Part shown: positions 14,501-23,221 of the stretch, in pieces
How the letters are laid out: every line of letters starts with the position of its first letter
Numbering within the stretch: the first letter of the stretch is position 1
Assembly (NCBI GenBank): GCA_943914465.1
Contig: CALUCD010000010.1
Coordinates: 1-64,000 of the forward strand
Direction: 5' to 3'
DNA: 64,000 nt
Source: an uncultured Corynebacterium sp.
Lineage (GTDB): Bacteria; Actinomycetota; Actinomycetes; Mycobacteriales; Mycobacteriaceae
Position numbers and translations under genes: made by a program
Notes under the pieces: generated by a model
The model's database searches: none
What the model saw: the letters and a program-made list of their open reading frames with translations, nothing else
Told to the model about the DNA's origin: nothing

Positions 14501-15064
14501 TTACTGAATGGTTGCGTCAGAGTAGTGCTTCAGCCGCAGAGCATTCAGCGGCATTGAGGAGTCAGTGGCAAAGTACGCATCACCGACTGCCACAGTCACC
14601 TCGGCGTGTTTGCCCACGCACCGCTCCCATTCCAGACCTTCCTCACGGCTACCGTATTTTGTGCGTTCGCGACGGCCGAGCAGAACGTATTCAACCCAAT
14701 TGGTGTGCTCACCGTCTGCACCGCCGGTACGGACTTCTGTGAACTCCTGAGGAGTGTCCAGCTCAAGCAGGATGTACTGGCTACCGGGGTCTTCACCGTT
14801 AGGCATGCCCAACCCTGAGGGGGCTTGCAGTTCGGCTCCCGTTTTCTTCACTACGGTGCCGCTGAACACGATGCGCTCCCGGCTCGTCTCTGCTGGAGCT
14901 GCACCGGAGGGGGCCGCCTCAGGTTGCAACGCTGCTGGCTTAGCCTCGGAGGCTGCGAAACGGGTGCCAGGCGCGGTAGTGTCTCCGGTGCAGCTCGCCA
15001 GCAGGGGGTAAACAACTACCGCAATGGCGGCAACCAGCTGGGGGACGAGCGTACTGCATTTCAC
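14501..15064 (-). CDS. Small lipoprotein, paralogue-like to the 4940 gene
   Basis: A 187-residue exported lipoprotein. KCSTLVPQLVAAIAVVV leads to the lipobox LLASC with the lipidated Cys near residue 25, then a 35-residue Ala/Pro/Glu-rich linker and a domain with IVFSGTVVKKTG, YILLELDTPQEF, WVEYVLLG and GKHAEVTVAVGDA. The order of GTV, LELD, GKH-x-V-x-V and a late Pro-Leu block parallels the lipoprotein at 4940-5488. The start is a GTG at 15064 with a TAATAT element 9 bases upstream and no Shine-Dalgarno. It stands alone. Function unknown. Confidence 0.75.
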   Translation of the reverse strand: MKCSTLVPQLVAAIAVVVYPLLASCTGDTTAPGTRFAASEAKPAALQPEAAPSGAAPAETSRERIVFSGTVVKKTGAELQAPSGLGMPNGEDPGSQYILLELDTPQEFTEVRTGGADGEHTNWVEYVLLGRRERTKYGSREEGLEWERCVGKHAEVTVAVGDAYFATDSSMPLNALRLKHYSDATIQ

Positions 15065-15109
15065 AAGAAGCTAATATTACTCTGTGAAAATACTTAGTGT
15101 TAATCGGTA

Positions 15110-15628
15110 TTAACCTTCTAGATCTCTGCGGCGCTCGTCGGCGATTCGCAGCCGCTTCGCTCGCTCCTCGTCGCGCTGCGTTTCAATGTCGTCGAGCGTC
15201 TCGATGTCTTTCCAGCTCATCCCCGCAGCGCTATACATCCCAATGTTGAGCACACCGGCCGCAGGGAACACGATCCAGGCCAGGTCGATATCGAACCGGT
15301 TGTTGAGCAGCAGGAACACGCCCAAGGTCGCGAGCCACAGCATCAGCGTGATCGCATCAAGACGCTTCTTCTTCGCCATCTTGCTCTCAAGCTCAGCGAC
15401 GGCGGGATCAGTCAGAGCGCCCTGCCCATTTGGTGCGGCTGTTGTGTCCGCATCGGCCGGGGAGGTTTCAGGGAGATCTGAAAACAGCACGGCAAGTTCC
15501 CCACGTGTTCTCGCAGTCGCGGCGCGGGCGGTTCGTTGATCGAATTCTTCGAGGTCAAGGTAACCATCGGCGAAGTGAACGCCAAGCTGGTCAAGCGCTG
15601 CAGTGCGTTCTGCAGTCCCGATTCTCAT
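15110..15628 (-). CDS. DUF1707 membrane protein
   Basis: A 172-residue protein. The N-terminal DUF1707 (SHOCT-like) domain reads MRIGTAERTAALDQLGVHFA and GYLDLEEFDQRTARAATART, and a Pro/Ala linker follows. Two adjacent membrane segments are about ITLMLWLATLGVFLLL and LAWIVFPAAGVLNIGMY. A charged C-terminal tail (DEERAKRLRIADERRRDLE) is probably cytoplasmic. The ATG at 15628 has GGAAG 8 to 9 bases upstream; the ATG at 15649 would add seven residues. DUF1707 proteins are abundant in actinobacteria and their role is unknown. Confidence 0.85.
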   Translation of the reverse strand: MRIGTAERTAALDQLGVHFADGYLDLEEFDQRTARAATARTRGELAVLFSDLPETSPADADTTAAPNGQGALTDPAVAELESKMAKKKRLDAITLMLWLATLGVFLLLNNRFDIDLAWIVFPAAGVLNIGMYSAAGMSWKDIETLDDIETQRDEERAKRLRIADERRRDLEG

Positions 15629-15829
15629 GTCGGGTTCTTCCGGCGTCATGCGATCACATCCCAAGGCAGTCGGCGGCATTCATCCATCAAACTTCTATCA
15701 AGGTCACGCGGTGACAAGTCTACAGCGATGCGGATTCATATTCGGCGGCAGCGATATGCACGGGCGATACGTACTATGGCATCAATTCAACCGCGATGCG
15801 GGTAGCAGCGACACAGCGAGGAGACACGC

Positions 15830-16204
15830 ATGATCAACCGGAACGACCCAGAAGACAACCCCCAGCTGTTCGATCAGCAGGTGCAAGGCGAAGTCCCCGC
15901 CGATCCAGGACGGCTGCCCGATGAACCTCCATACGACCCGGAGATTGACGGTCCTGCACCGCAGGATCGCCCACGCCCCGAAGATCGGGGCGAGATGTTA
16001 GGTGCCACGGGCAGCGCGCAGGACGACGATTCCCTGGAAAAAGATCCCTCCGAGTGGGTCTCTGGTGATGATCCAATGACGGAGGCGCAGAAATCCTACC
16101 TGGACACCCTCGCCAAACAGGCCGGTGAGCAGTTGCCAGCGAATATGACCAAAGCCGAGGCTTCGCAGCACATCGACCGGTTGAAAAAGCTCACGGGCGA
16201 GTAA
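15830..16204 (+). CDS. DUF3072 protein
   Basis: A 124-residue hydrophilic protein. The last 40 residues are the DUF3072 domain: DPMTEAQKSYLDTLAKQAGE followed by LPANMTKAEASQHIDRLKK. The first 80 residues are acidic, Pro-rich and probably disordered (PADPGRLPDEPPYDPEIDGP). The ATG at 15830 follows GAGGAG. There is no membrane segment. It stands alone between divergent and convergent neighbours; the family is often annotated as a helical, possibly nucleic-acid-associated domain, but no role is established. Confidence 0.82.
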   Translation: MINRNDPEDNPQLFDQQVQGEVPADPGRLPDEPPYDPEIDGPAPQDRPRPEDRGEMLGATGSAQDDDSLEKDPSEWVSGDDPMTEAQKSYLDTLAKQAGEQLPANMTKAEASQHIDRLKKLTGE

Positions 16205-16225
16205 TGGTGCGCCGCGCTGGGGTGC

Positions 16226-17326
16226 CTAGCCCGGGGTGAGCTCAAATTGACGCGGCGCACTCTCGACACCGTTAACTACCACCGATATCGCTTGGGGGCC
16301 TGGGTAGTAGGTGCGAGTGCCGGTGATGCGAAACACGTGGGATTTGCTGACCAGCCGGGTTTCGCCGGGCGCGAGGGTAAACCGCCCGACGCGAAAGACC
16401 GTCGGGCGCCGCGCGCCGTGCTTTTTCAGAAAGTGGATACGGTATTCCACCAGCAGCTCATGCGCGGACGTGCCAGTGTTTTCGAGCTCCACTGATAACG
16501 TCGCCGCGTCGCCGACAGCCACCCGATCGGGAAAGTCGACGGCGCGAAGTACCACGTCATCGCTTTGGGCAAACCCGGCGAGTGCCAGCGCCTCAGGGTA
16601 ACCCTGCTTGATCAAAGAGCGCACACCCCGTTCAATGAGCCACTTCGTTTCCGCCGTAGGGTGAGTGGTTGACCAGCGGCGTGCAGTCTCAAGCGCAAGG
16701 TCTGGGTGGGTGCGGGTGATGTCGTTGAGGTTGTTCGCGACTGACTTGCGCACGAACAGCGAAGCATCAGCGACAAGCGCGTCGAGCACCGGAATGATGG
16801 GGGAGGGGTCATCGACATACGGGGCGTGAACCCGCGCCCATGGCAGCCGCGGCCGAATCCCTTCTGACGCCAAACGGCGGACATTGTGGCTGTCCGACTT
16901 GGCCCAGGCGTGCACCTTGGCCATGGTCAAGTCTGGGTAGCGCTCGAGGTAGGGGCGCACCGCCCACTCACCGGTGAACGCCCGAGTGAGCGCTTCGATC
17001 GCCATCAACGACAGCTCTGGATTATCCAGCCCGTACATCTCGATAAAACGACTCACCGGCCACAGGTGAAACGAGTGGTTGAAATACCCTTCACCCTCGC
17101 GCAGCTCTGGGCCCAGCTTGTCCACCACCGCATGCACCGCGGCGGTGTAGTCCTGCGGGAGTCGTGCGTGAAGCCCCTGTGCAAACACGGTGACGCGGTC
17201 AAGGATCTCAAGGTCATCAACCCTCGGCGCAACCCACGTGGCGTACTCGGCGCCGTCGATGCCTAGCTGGTCCCCAAGCCGCTTCGCCGTGTCTGCGTTG
17301 AAGTAATACTTCATTTTCTGTGCCAC
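16226..17326 (-). CDS. AlkC-like DNA alkylation repair protein (HEAT repeats plus Ig-like domain)
   Basis: A 366-residue protein of the AlkC/AlkD alkyl-purine DNA glycosylase superfamily, which removes cationic alkyl bases without flipping them out. Residues 1-250 are helical repeats, including FNHSFHLWPVSRFIEMYG, NVRRLASEGIRPRLPWA, LFVRKSVANNLNDITR and TKWLIERGVRSLIKQGYPEA. Residues 260-366 form the Ig-like tail typical of AlkC (VGDAATLSVELENTG to FRITGTRTYYPGPQAI). The GTG start at 17326 follows GAGGGG and is only 12 bases after the ku stop, so ku and this gene form an operon. The mode is family knowledge; its substrate range is untested. Confidence 0.85.
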   Translation of the reverse strand: MAQKMKYYFNADTAKRLGDQLGIDGAEYATWVAPRVDDLEILDRVTVFAQGLHARLPQDYTAAVHAVVDKLGPELREGEGYFNHSFHLWPVSRFIEMYGLDNPELSLMAIEALTRAFTGEWAVRPYLERYPDLTMAKVHAWAKSDSHNVRRLASEGIRPRLPWARVHAPYVDDPSPIIPVLDALVADASLFVRKSVANNLNDITRTHPDLALETARRWSTTHPTAETKWLIERGVRSLIKQGYPEALALAGFAQSDDVVLRAVDFPDRVAVGDAATLSVELENTGTSAHELLVEYRIHFLKKHGARRPTVFRVGRFTLAPGETRLVSKSHVFRITGTRTYYPGPQAISVVVNGVESAPRQFELTPG

Positions 17327-17338
17327 GTCGGTGCCCCT

Positions 17339-18181
17339 CTACGCGCTGCTTTTCTTCTTCGCCTTGTCTAGCGACGCTTTCAGCGCCTCCATCAAATCGA
17401 CTACTTCAGCGTCTGCGTCATCACCGTCATTGTCGTCGCGACTGCCGGCGCCTGCTTTCTGTTCACCGAAGGTGGCTTCGGTGCCAATGGTGTCGCCTTG
17501 GGCAAACTTCGCGTCGATAAGCTTGCGAAGCTCTTGCTGGTAGTCATCTTCGAAGTCCTCCGGTGTGAAATCGGAAGCATATGACTTCACTAGCTGCGTG
17601 GACAGGTCGAGCTCTTTGTCAGCGATCTTCGCACGCGATTTGACTCCTTTGAACTCGCCACTGAAGTCGAGCTCGCGCAGTTCGTCCGCCCACATCAGGC
17701 CCTGCAACACGATGACCTTGCCCACAACTCGCAACACACCCAGGCGGGTTTTTTGCCGCAGTGCAAAGCGCACAACTGCGGTCAGCTCGGTTGCTTCGAG
17801 GGTTTGCCGCAGCAACAGGTAGGACTTGGGTGTTTTGCCCTCAGGTGCGAGGTAGTAGGAGTTTTCGAGCATGATTGGGTCAATCTGCTCGGCAGGTACG
17901 AACTGAACAACTTCAATCTCATCATTTTCTGATTCGGGCAGAGAGGAGAAATCCTCCTCGGTGAGTACCACGGTGTCGCCGTCTTCTTCGAAGGCTTTGT
18001 CGATGTTTTTGTACTCCACCTTCTTCCCGCACACCTCGCAGCGGCGTTCGTAGCGGATGCGGCCGCCGTCAGCAGCGTGGACCTGGTGAAAGGCAATATC
18101 GTGATCCTCAGTGGCCCCGTACGCCTTGACGGGGACGTTCACCAGACCGAACGTGATGGATCCTGTCCAGATTGCGCGCAT
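17339..18181 (-). CDS. ku: Bacterial Ku, DNA end-binding protein of NHEJ
   Basis: A 280-residue Ku homodimer subunit that rings broken DNA ends and recruits LigD. It begins MRAIWTGSITFGLVNVPVKA, the family signature, and has IRYERRCEVCGKKVEYKNID, the core through LEATELTAVVRFALRQKTRL and GLMWADELRELDF, and the C-terminal LigD-contact region DFTPEDFEDDYQQELRKLID. The tail is acidic then Lys-rich (KASLDKAKKKSS). The ATG at 18181 is 7 bases after a TAGACT -10, leaderless. It diverges from ligD across 142 bases and leads the ku-alkC operon. Confidence 0.95.
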   Translation of the reverse strand: MRAIWTGSITFGLVNVPVKAYGATEDHDIAFHQVHAADGGRIRYERRCEVCGKKVEYKNIDKAFEEDGDTVVLTEEDFSSLPESENDEIEVVQFVPAEQIDPIMLENSYYLAPEGKTPKSYLLLRQTLEATELTAVVRFALRQKTRLGVLRVVGKVIVLQGLMWADELRELDFSGEFKGVKSRAKIADKELDLSTQLVKSYASDFTPEDFEDDYQQELRKLIDAKFAQGDTIGTEATFGEQKAGAGSRDDNDGDDADAEVVDLMEALKASLDKAKKKSSA

Positions 18182-18188
18182 GGCTCGA

Positions 18189-18194
18189 AGTCTA
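18189..18194 (-). promoter_or_regulatory. -10 box of leaderless ku-alkC operon
   Basis: TAGACT on the minus strand, 7 bases before the ku ATG at 18181. Confidence 0.55.
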
Positions 18195-18323
18195 CGTGGG
18201 CTCGGGCGCGTGTATCGGCGGGCAAACCGTGCCAGCAACTCCCGCGCCGCCGCTGTGCGCGGGTTGTTCCTGGGCTATGTTTCGATCATCGTGCATCAAC
18301 GCACCCCGAGCGGAGGTTGGTAG

Positions 18324-20738
18324 TTGGCGGAGGGTAGGAAAGTGCGCGTCGGTACGCGCGAATTGATGGTGAGCAGTACCACTAAGGTGCTGTATCCGGC
18401 GACTGGCACCACGAAAGCCGATGTGATGCGCTACTACCTTGAGGTTGCCGGTGTCCTCATGCCTCACATCGCCCGGCGGCCAGTCACCCGGAAGCGATGG
18501 CCCAATGGTGTAGACAACCAAAGCTTCTTCCGAAAAGATCTCGAAGACTCTGCCCCAGGCTGGATCGCCACGGCGGACATCCAGCATAAAACCACAACGA
18601 ACGCGTATCCGCTGGTGGACGACCCGGCGACCCTCGCATGGTTTGCCCAGGTCGCCGTTCTTGAACTGCACACTCCTCAATGGCGTTTCGACGCAGACGG
18701 CAACCCCCGCAACCCAGACCGGCTTGTGCTTGATCTCGATCCCGGCCACGGAGTGACGCTCGCTGAGACCGCGGCAGTGGCGCTGGTATGCAAAGAAATT
18801 CTCGACGGCATGGGCCTGACAAGCGTGCCGGTGACCTCCGGGTCCAAAGGCATCCACATCTACGCCGGCCTCGACGGTGGAAGCGATGCGACCACCGTTA
18901 ACCAAGTAGCCAAGGCGCTGGCACACGCAATTGCCAACGAGCACCCTGAACGGGTCACCGCCACGATGCGCAGAACTGAGCGGGCGGGCAAGATCTTCCT
19001 GGACTGGAGCCAAAACAATGGTTCGAAAACGACCATCAGCCCGTACTCCTTGCGCGGGCGGCAGCGCCCGACAGTTGCGGCACCCCGCACCTGGGAGGAG
19101 ATTGCAGATCCGGATCTGTCCCACCTTGAGTACGACACGGTGCTGCAACGTATCGCGGACGGTAATGATCCGCTCGCCCAGCTGCACGGCGCACCGATTG
19201 ATGCAGCAAATGCAGTTGCATCTGGTGAGGACAAATTGGCGACGTACCGCGCGATGCGTAACGCGACGAAGACGAGCGAACCAATGCCGGCGGGTGTCCC
19301 GCAGCCGCGCAGTGGCGCTCCGATTTTCGTCATTGGAGAGCACCATGCCCGTCGCCTGCATTGGGATTTCCGGCTTGAACACGACGGTGTACTTGTCTCC
19401 TGGGCAGTGCCAAAGGGCCCACCGCTCGACCCGAGCGAAAACCGGCTGGCGGTACAGACCGAGGATCACCCGATCGAATACGCCTGGTTCGAAGGCACCA
19501 TCCCGAAAGGCGAGTACGGGGCAGGCACCGTCGAGATCTTTGACATCGGCACTTGCGAAATTGAGAAATGGCGCAACGACGAGGTCATCGCGGTACTTCA
19601 CGGCCGCGCAGATGGGGGACTCGGTGGGGTGCCCCGGCGCTACGCGCTCGTGCGCACCAGTGACGGAGGCAGCTCTGACACCACATCGCAGAGCACCTGG
19701 CTGCTCAAGCTGATGAAGCGCCAACCTGCCCCCGAGGTCATCGCAAGCCCGATGCTTGCTACCGCTGCCACTGCCGCAGATATTGCGTTGGAGCAACACG
19801 ACGGGGTGCAGTACGCCTTTGAGATGAAGTGGGACGGCTACCGCATGATCGCCAGCGTCCAAGGCGCCGGCGCGAAGGCTACAGATGCGGACGCCACGGT
19901 GCGTCTGACCAGCCGCGGCGGTAAGAATTACACCGCGTTATTCCCCTACGCTGGCGAGCTGGTCGAAATTTGTGCGGCCGAAGGCATTTCCGGTGGCGTT
20001 TTTGATGGTGAGCTGGTCGCATTTGGTGCGGATGGCAAACCTGATTTCTCCCTCCTGCACGCCGTAGATAAACACGCCACAGAAAAACACAGCACTTCCG
20101 TTCCTGCGGCAGAGGCAACCGAAATTGACCTGCGTTACGTGGTGTTCGACGTGCTGCGCCTCGGCGAAAAGGACCTCACACAAAAAAGCTACGATTCGCG
20201 CCGCGCGGCGCTCGAGGCGCTACCTACCACTGAGCACGTCGCCGTTCCCGTTGCATACCGGGGTAGCTTCGAAGCGGCGTGGGGTGCGGCGGAAAAGCTG
20301 GGGTTGGAAGGGGTCGTCGCCAAGCAACGAAGCTCTCAATACGAGCCCGGGCAACGCAGCCGTGCGTGGCTCAAAGTCAAGCGAACGCTGCACCAATCAG
20401 TGGTGGTGGTCGGAGTACGTGAGGGCAAACGCGGACTCGCGTCCCTACTTCTAGCCGTGCCCGACGAAGATGGCGTCCTGCGATATGCCGGCCGTGTCGG
20501 CACCGGGTTTTCCAATGCCCAGCGCGAAGCGATTGCGGAGAAGCTCAAGCGTGCACAGCGCAAAACGCCGCCGCTCGAGGTGCCAGCGTCCGACGTGAAG
20601 GATGCCTGGTGGGTCACCCCAAAATTCGTCGGGGAAGTAGCACTGGCGGGAAGGACTCGCGAGAACAAGGTGCGGCATGCGTCCTGGCGCGGCTGGCGCG
20701 ACGATCTCACACCGAAGGAGGTGCGCTGGGAGATCTAG
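18324..20738 (+). CDS. ligD: Multidomain NHEJ ligase LigD (polymerase, 3'-phosphoesterase, ligase)
   Basis: An 804-residue protein with the mycobacterial domain order POL-PE-LIG. The primase-like polymerase spans about residues 1-285 with catalytic LDLDPGHG (D137, D139). The phosphoesterase spans about 320-460 with HARRLHWDFRLEHDGVL (from His340) and EGTIPKGEYGAGTVE. The ATP-dependent ligase spans about 490-800 with FEMKWDGYR (adenylated Lys502), EGVVAKQRSSQYEPG and RAWLKVKR. It fills, trims and seals Ku-bound ends. The TTG start at 18324 is supported by GGAGG 7 bases upstream. It converges, 8 bases apart, with a small acidic gene. Confidence 0.95.
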   Translation: MAEGRKVRVGTRELMVSSTTKVLYPATGTTKADVMRYYLEVAGVLMPHIARRPVTRKRWPNGVDNQSFFRKDLEDSAPGWIATADIQHKTTTNAYPLVDDPATLAWFAQVAVLELHTPQWRFDADGNPRNPDRLVLDLDPGHGVTLAETAAVALVCKEILDGMGLTSVPVTSGSKGIHIYAGLDGGSDATTVNQVAKALAHAIANEHPERVTATMRRTERAGKIFLDWSQNNGSKTTISPYSLRGRQRPTVAAPRTWEEIADPDLSHLEYDTVLQRIADGNDPLAQLHGAPIDAANAVASGEDKLATYRAMRNATKTSEPMPAGVPQPRSGAPIFVIGEHHARRLHWDFRLEHDGVLVSWAVPKGPPLDPSENRLAVQTEDHPIEYAWFEGTIPKGEYGAGTVEIFDIGTCEIEKWRNDEVIAVLHGRADGGLGGVPRRYALVRTSDGGSSDTTSQSTWLLKLMKRQPAPEVIASPMLATAATAADIALEQHDGVQYAFEMKWDGYRMIASVQGAGAKATDADATVRLTSRGGKNYTALFPYAGELVEICAAEGISGGVFDGELVAFGADGKPDFSLLHAVDKHATEKHSTSVPAAEATEIDLRYVVFDVLRLGEKDLTQKSYDSRRAALEALPTTEHVAVPVAYRGSFEAAWGAAEKLGLEGVVAKQRSSQYEPGQRSRAWLKVKRTLHQSVVVVGVREGKRGLASLLLAVPDEDGVLRYAGRVGTGFSNAQREAIAEKLKRAQRKTPPLEVPASDVKDAWWVTPKFVGEVALAGRTRENKVRHASWRGWRDDLTPKEVRWEI

Positions 20739-20746
20739 GCGGAACC

Positions 20747-20944
20747 TTAAACGGTGGGGTGATCGCCCTCGTCGTCCTTGCTGATGTCATACGTCAACTG
20801 GGATTCTTCAACCGAGTCGTCGGCCTCCTGGCCGTAGCCAAGCGCTGCGCCAGTGTCCTGCGCAAACTGGTCATCATCGTGGTCGATGGGTTTGTTCGTG
20901 CTGCCGTCAGTGGTGTAGCCGGGCTTTGCTGGATCGTTTTGCAC
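20747..20944 (-). CDS. Small acidic protein, 65 residues
   Basis: The open frame VQNDPAKPGYTTDGSTNKPI continues to SQLTYDISKDDEGDHPTV. It is strongly acidic, without membrane segments or cysteine, and looks disordered. The GTG start at 20944 has AAAGGA 6 bases upstream, a good ribosome-binding site, which is the main reason to believe it. It ends 8 bases from the ligD stop in convergent orientation. I do not recognise a family; a DUF-type cytoplasmic protein is likely. Confidence 0.6.
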   Translation of the reverse strand: MQNDPAKPGYTTDGSTNKPIDHDDDQFAQDTGAALGYGQEADDSVEESQLTYDISKDDEGDHPTV

Positions 20945-21070
20945 GTTGATTCCTTTCACTTGTGAACCGGTTGTGAAACCTGGCGCCACCGATAGTAGCG
21001 CCGCTCCCGCGCAGGATGGCGGTAGTGATAATTTGGGCGCTATAACCTGACTCGATAAAGGAACCTGACC

Positions 21071-22474
21071 ATGTCTACTGCGTCTAGCGCTGCGAGCGTG
21101 CACGACGAACGTGGTGCAACCGGGGGAAAGATTCCAGGCCCACACAAAAGAGTTGCTCTCGGCGCGGCAATCTCTGAAATTGGGTTTGCGGTCACTCTGA
21201 CCGGGCTCAGCTTTTTCACTCCGATGGTGCTCGCGGAGTTTCAGTCTCACCCCGAGTTCACCACCTCAAGCTTTCTGCTTTACTACACCATCTACGGGCT
21301 CGCCTCCGCCGCGACCATGGTGGTCGCGGCGCAGCTCATCGACAAACTCAAGGCCAACGGGCTGATGATCATCGGCGGGGCGATCGCCGCCGCAGGGCTG
21401 GTGCTCTACGCCTTCGCCCAATCACTCTGGATGTTTTACGCTGCCGGGTTCATCATCGGCGTTGGCGTGGGGATGTCCGTGCAATACGTCCCGATCGTGG
21501 TTATCAACCGCTGGTTTATTGAAAAACGCGGGACCGTCCTCGGCGCGGTACTCGCCGGTTCAGGCGTGGGTGGCGTGATCTTAGGCGTCGTGGTGCCGCC
21601 GCTGATGGGCTCAATCGGCTGGCGCAGCACAATGCTCGTCATGGCAGCAATCATGGGTGTGGCCACCATCATCCCAGGCATCTTCATGATCCGGAACAAC
21701 CCGGAAGATGAAGGGCTAGCCGCCTACGGCGCACCACCGGAAGACAAGCTGCTCACCACCGCGAAGGACGAGTGGGAGCCAGGCATGCCGCAGCAGAAGG
21801 CGCTGAAGAACCCGTGGTTCTGGATACTCCTAGCGGCGTTGACGATCTTCGGCATCACGTACGGCATGACCCAACACCTTGTGAACTACCTCAACTCAGA
21901 CCCCTGGGGTGTTCCAGTGTCTGCCCAGGTCATTTCTACTATCGTCGTCATGGCAACGGTGCTTTTGATTCCATACAAGCCGTTGCTGGGCTGGGTAGTA
22001 GACAAGCTCGGGTTGGAAAAAACCCTCGTGCTGGCGTTTGCAATCGCGTCGATCGGCTTCATCATTTTCGCCTTCGCCCGCACACCGTGGATGTTTGTCG
22101 CCTCCATGTTCTTCGTCGCTGTTGGATTGGCTACCGGTACTGTCACCCCGCCGCTCATCGGCGAGCGCGCGTTTGGCCAACGCGATTTCTCCAAACTGTG
22201 GGGCATTCTCGGCATGGCGTATCCGATTGGCCTTTCGGTTGGGGCTGCGCTGTGGGGTCTGATCCCCGACTTCACCGGCACCTACTTCTGGGGCTTTGTC
22301 GCCGTCCCCGTCGTCACCGCCGTCTACGTGATCGGCTTCCTGCTGGTTATCCGCAACGTTCGCGCGATCTGGGTCCCGGACGCGTTGGCGCACCTAGACG
22401 CGGCGCTGGAACGCGGCGAGATTGATGAACAGGACGCGCGAGCCGCCATTGAGAACCGAGACGACCTCTCATAA
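21071..22474 (+). CDS. MFS transporter, oxalate/formate-antiporter (OFA) type
   Basis: A 467-residue, 12-helix major facilitator. OFA/monocarboxylate features are the helix-4/5 stretch VPIVVINRWFIEKRGTVLGA with LAGSGVGGVILGVVVPPLM, and a long central loop starting IRNNPEDEGLAAYGAPPED. The second half opens NPWFWILLAALTIFGITYGM. Substrates in this branch are small organic acids, but nothing here fixes which. GATAAAGGAAC precedes the ATG. The C-terminal tail (RGEIDEQDARAAIEN) is charged. The next gene starts 13 bases after its stop. Confidence 0.85.
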   Translation: MSTASSAASVHDERGATGGKIPGPHKRVALGAAISEIGFAVTLTGLSFFTPMVLAEFQSHPEFTTSSFLLYYTIYGLASAATMVVAAQLIDKLKANGLMIIGGAIAAAGLVLYAFAQSLWMFYAAGFIIGVGVGMSVQYVPIVVINRWFIEKRGTVLGAVLAGSGVGGVILGVVVPPLMGSIGWRSTMLVMAAIMGVATIIPGIFMIRNNPEDEGLAAYGAPPEDKLLTTAKDEWEPGMPQQKALKNPWFWILLAALTIFGITYGMTQHLVNYLNSDPWGVPVSAQVISTIVVMATVLLIPYKPLLGWVVDKLGLEKTLVLAFAIASIGFIIFAFARTPWMFVASMFFVAVGLATGTVTPPLIGERAFGQRDFSKLWGILGMAYPIGLSVGAALWGLIPDFTGTYFWGFVAVPVVTAVYVIGFLLVIRNVRAIWVPDALAHLDAALERGEIDEQDARAAIENRDDLS

Positions 22475-22487
22475 CCCATCTTCGACC

Positions 22488-22988
22488 GTGTCGCTGAACT
22501 CGCCCGAAAATATTTTGCTCCGCCTCCCGCCCGAACAGGAGACAACGGTGCGGGGCATTTATGCGACCTTGGCACGCCAAGGCTTGCCCGCGCAGCAGCA
22601 GCGCCCACATATTTCAGTGACCTTCGCGCCGGCGATGGCACCGCACGTCGTAGGGGAGGCCGCCGAGCGATTGCCGCGGCTACTGCCAGCAGCTTTTCGA
22701 CGCGTCGGTGTCGTCATCTTCGGCACCAAATCCAAGCAGACCGTGGCCTGGCTGCTTGAGGGGCCCGATGAACTCGAGCACGCCGCGCGTGACATCAGCG
22801 CCCTCAACCCGGACGGGCGCGGAGATCGCTGGATCCCGCATCTCACCATGGGCCTGCGCCTGCCGAAGGCGCTCGTCCCGCAGTACATCACAGCGCTTCA
22901 CGAGGCCACCTCATCGCATTTCACCGAAATCATCGCTGAACGGGCAGCGTTCTACCAACCGAAGTTGGGCACGGAACTCACCCTCTAG
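22488..22988 (+). CDS. 2H phosphoesterase (2'-5' RNA ligase-like)
   Basis: A 166-residue protein of the 2H superfamily, named for two His-x-Ser/Thr motifs. Motif one is RPHISVTFA and motif two is WIPHLTMGLRL; the spacing of about 95 residues fits the family. These enzymes act on 2',3'-cyclic phosphates or 2'-5' linkages in RNA, tRNA or nucleotides. The GTG at 22488 avoids overlap with the MFS gene; an ATG at 22422 would overlap by over 50 bases and add no conserved residues. Short spacing suggests co-transcription with the MFS gene. The true substrate is unknown. Confidence 0.82.
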   Translation: MSLNSPENILLRLPPEQETTVRGIYATLARQGLPAQQQRPHISVTFAPAMAPHVVGEAAERLPRLLPAAFRRVGVVIFGTKSKQTVAWLLEGPDELEHAARDISALNPDGRGDRWIPHLTMGLRLPKALVPQYITALHEATSSHFTEIIAERAAFYQPKLGTELTL

Positions 22989-23070
22989 ATCCCCGCCGGG
23001 GGCTGGTAGCGCTCCTGCCGTGGGGTTGCTGGTACTTCTGCCGCGGGATTGCCAAACCCGCACGCGGGGC

Positions 23071-23155
23071 CTGCTAGCCCCGGATTGCAACGTCGCGGCG
23101 TTTGCCCAGCTCGCGCCACGTGTGATCCGTCGGATTTGCGGTTGTGGGCTAGCAG
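23071..23155. repeat. Widely spaced 10-bp inverted repeat between convergent genes
   Basis: ctgctagccc (23071-23080) and gggctagcag (23146-23155) are perfect inverted copies 65 bases apart, in the 233-base gap between two convergent genes. They could pair in either transcript. The gap holds no gene I can support. Confidence 0.3.
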
Positions 23156-23221
23156 AGCGGCTGGGTAAGGGCGGGCCGGGTGCGCATCGGCGCGGCTAGC
23201 ACCGGGGGTCTATTATCGGGA

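Noticed and set aside
18192..19862. 556-codon open frame on the minus strand
   Set aside because: It is antisense to ligD, whose three catalytic domains are intact; its translation is low-complexity and Arg/His-rich, with no start signal.
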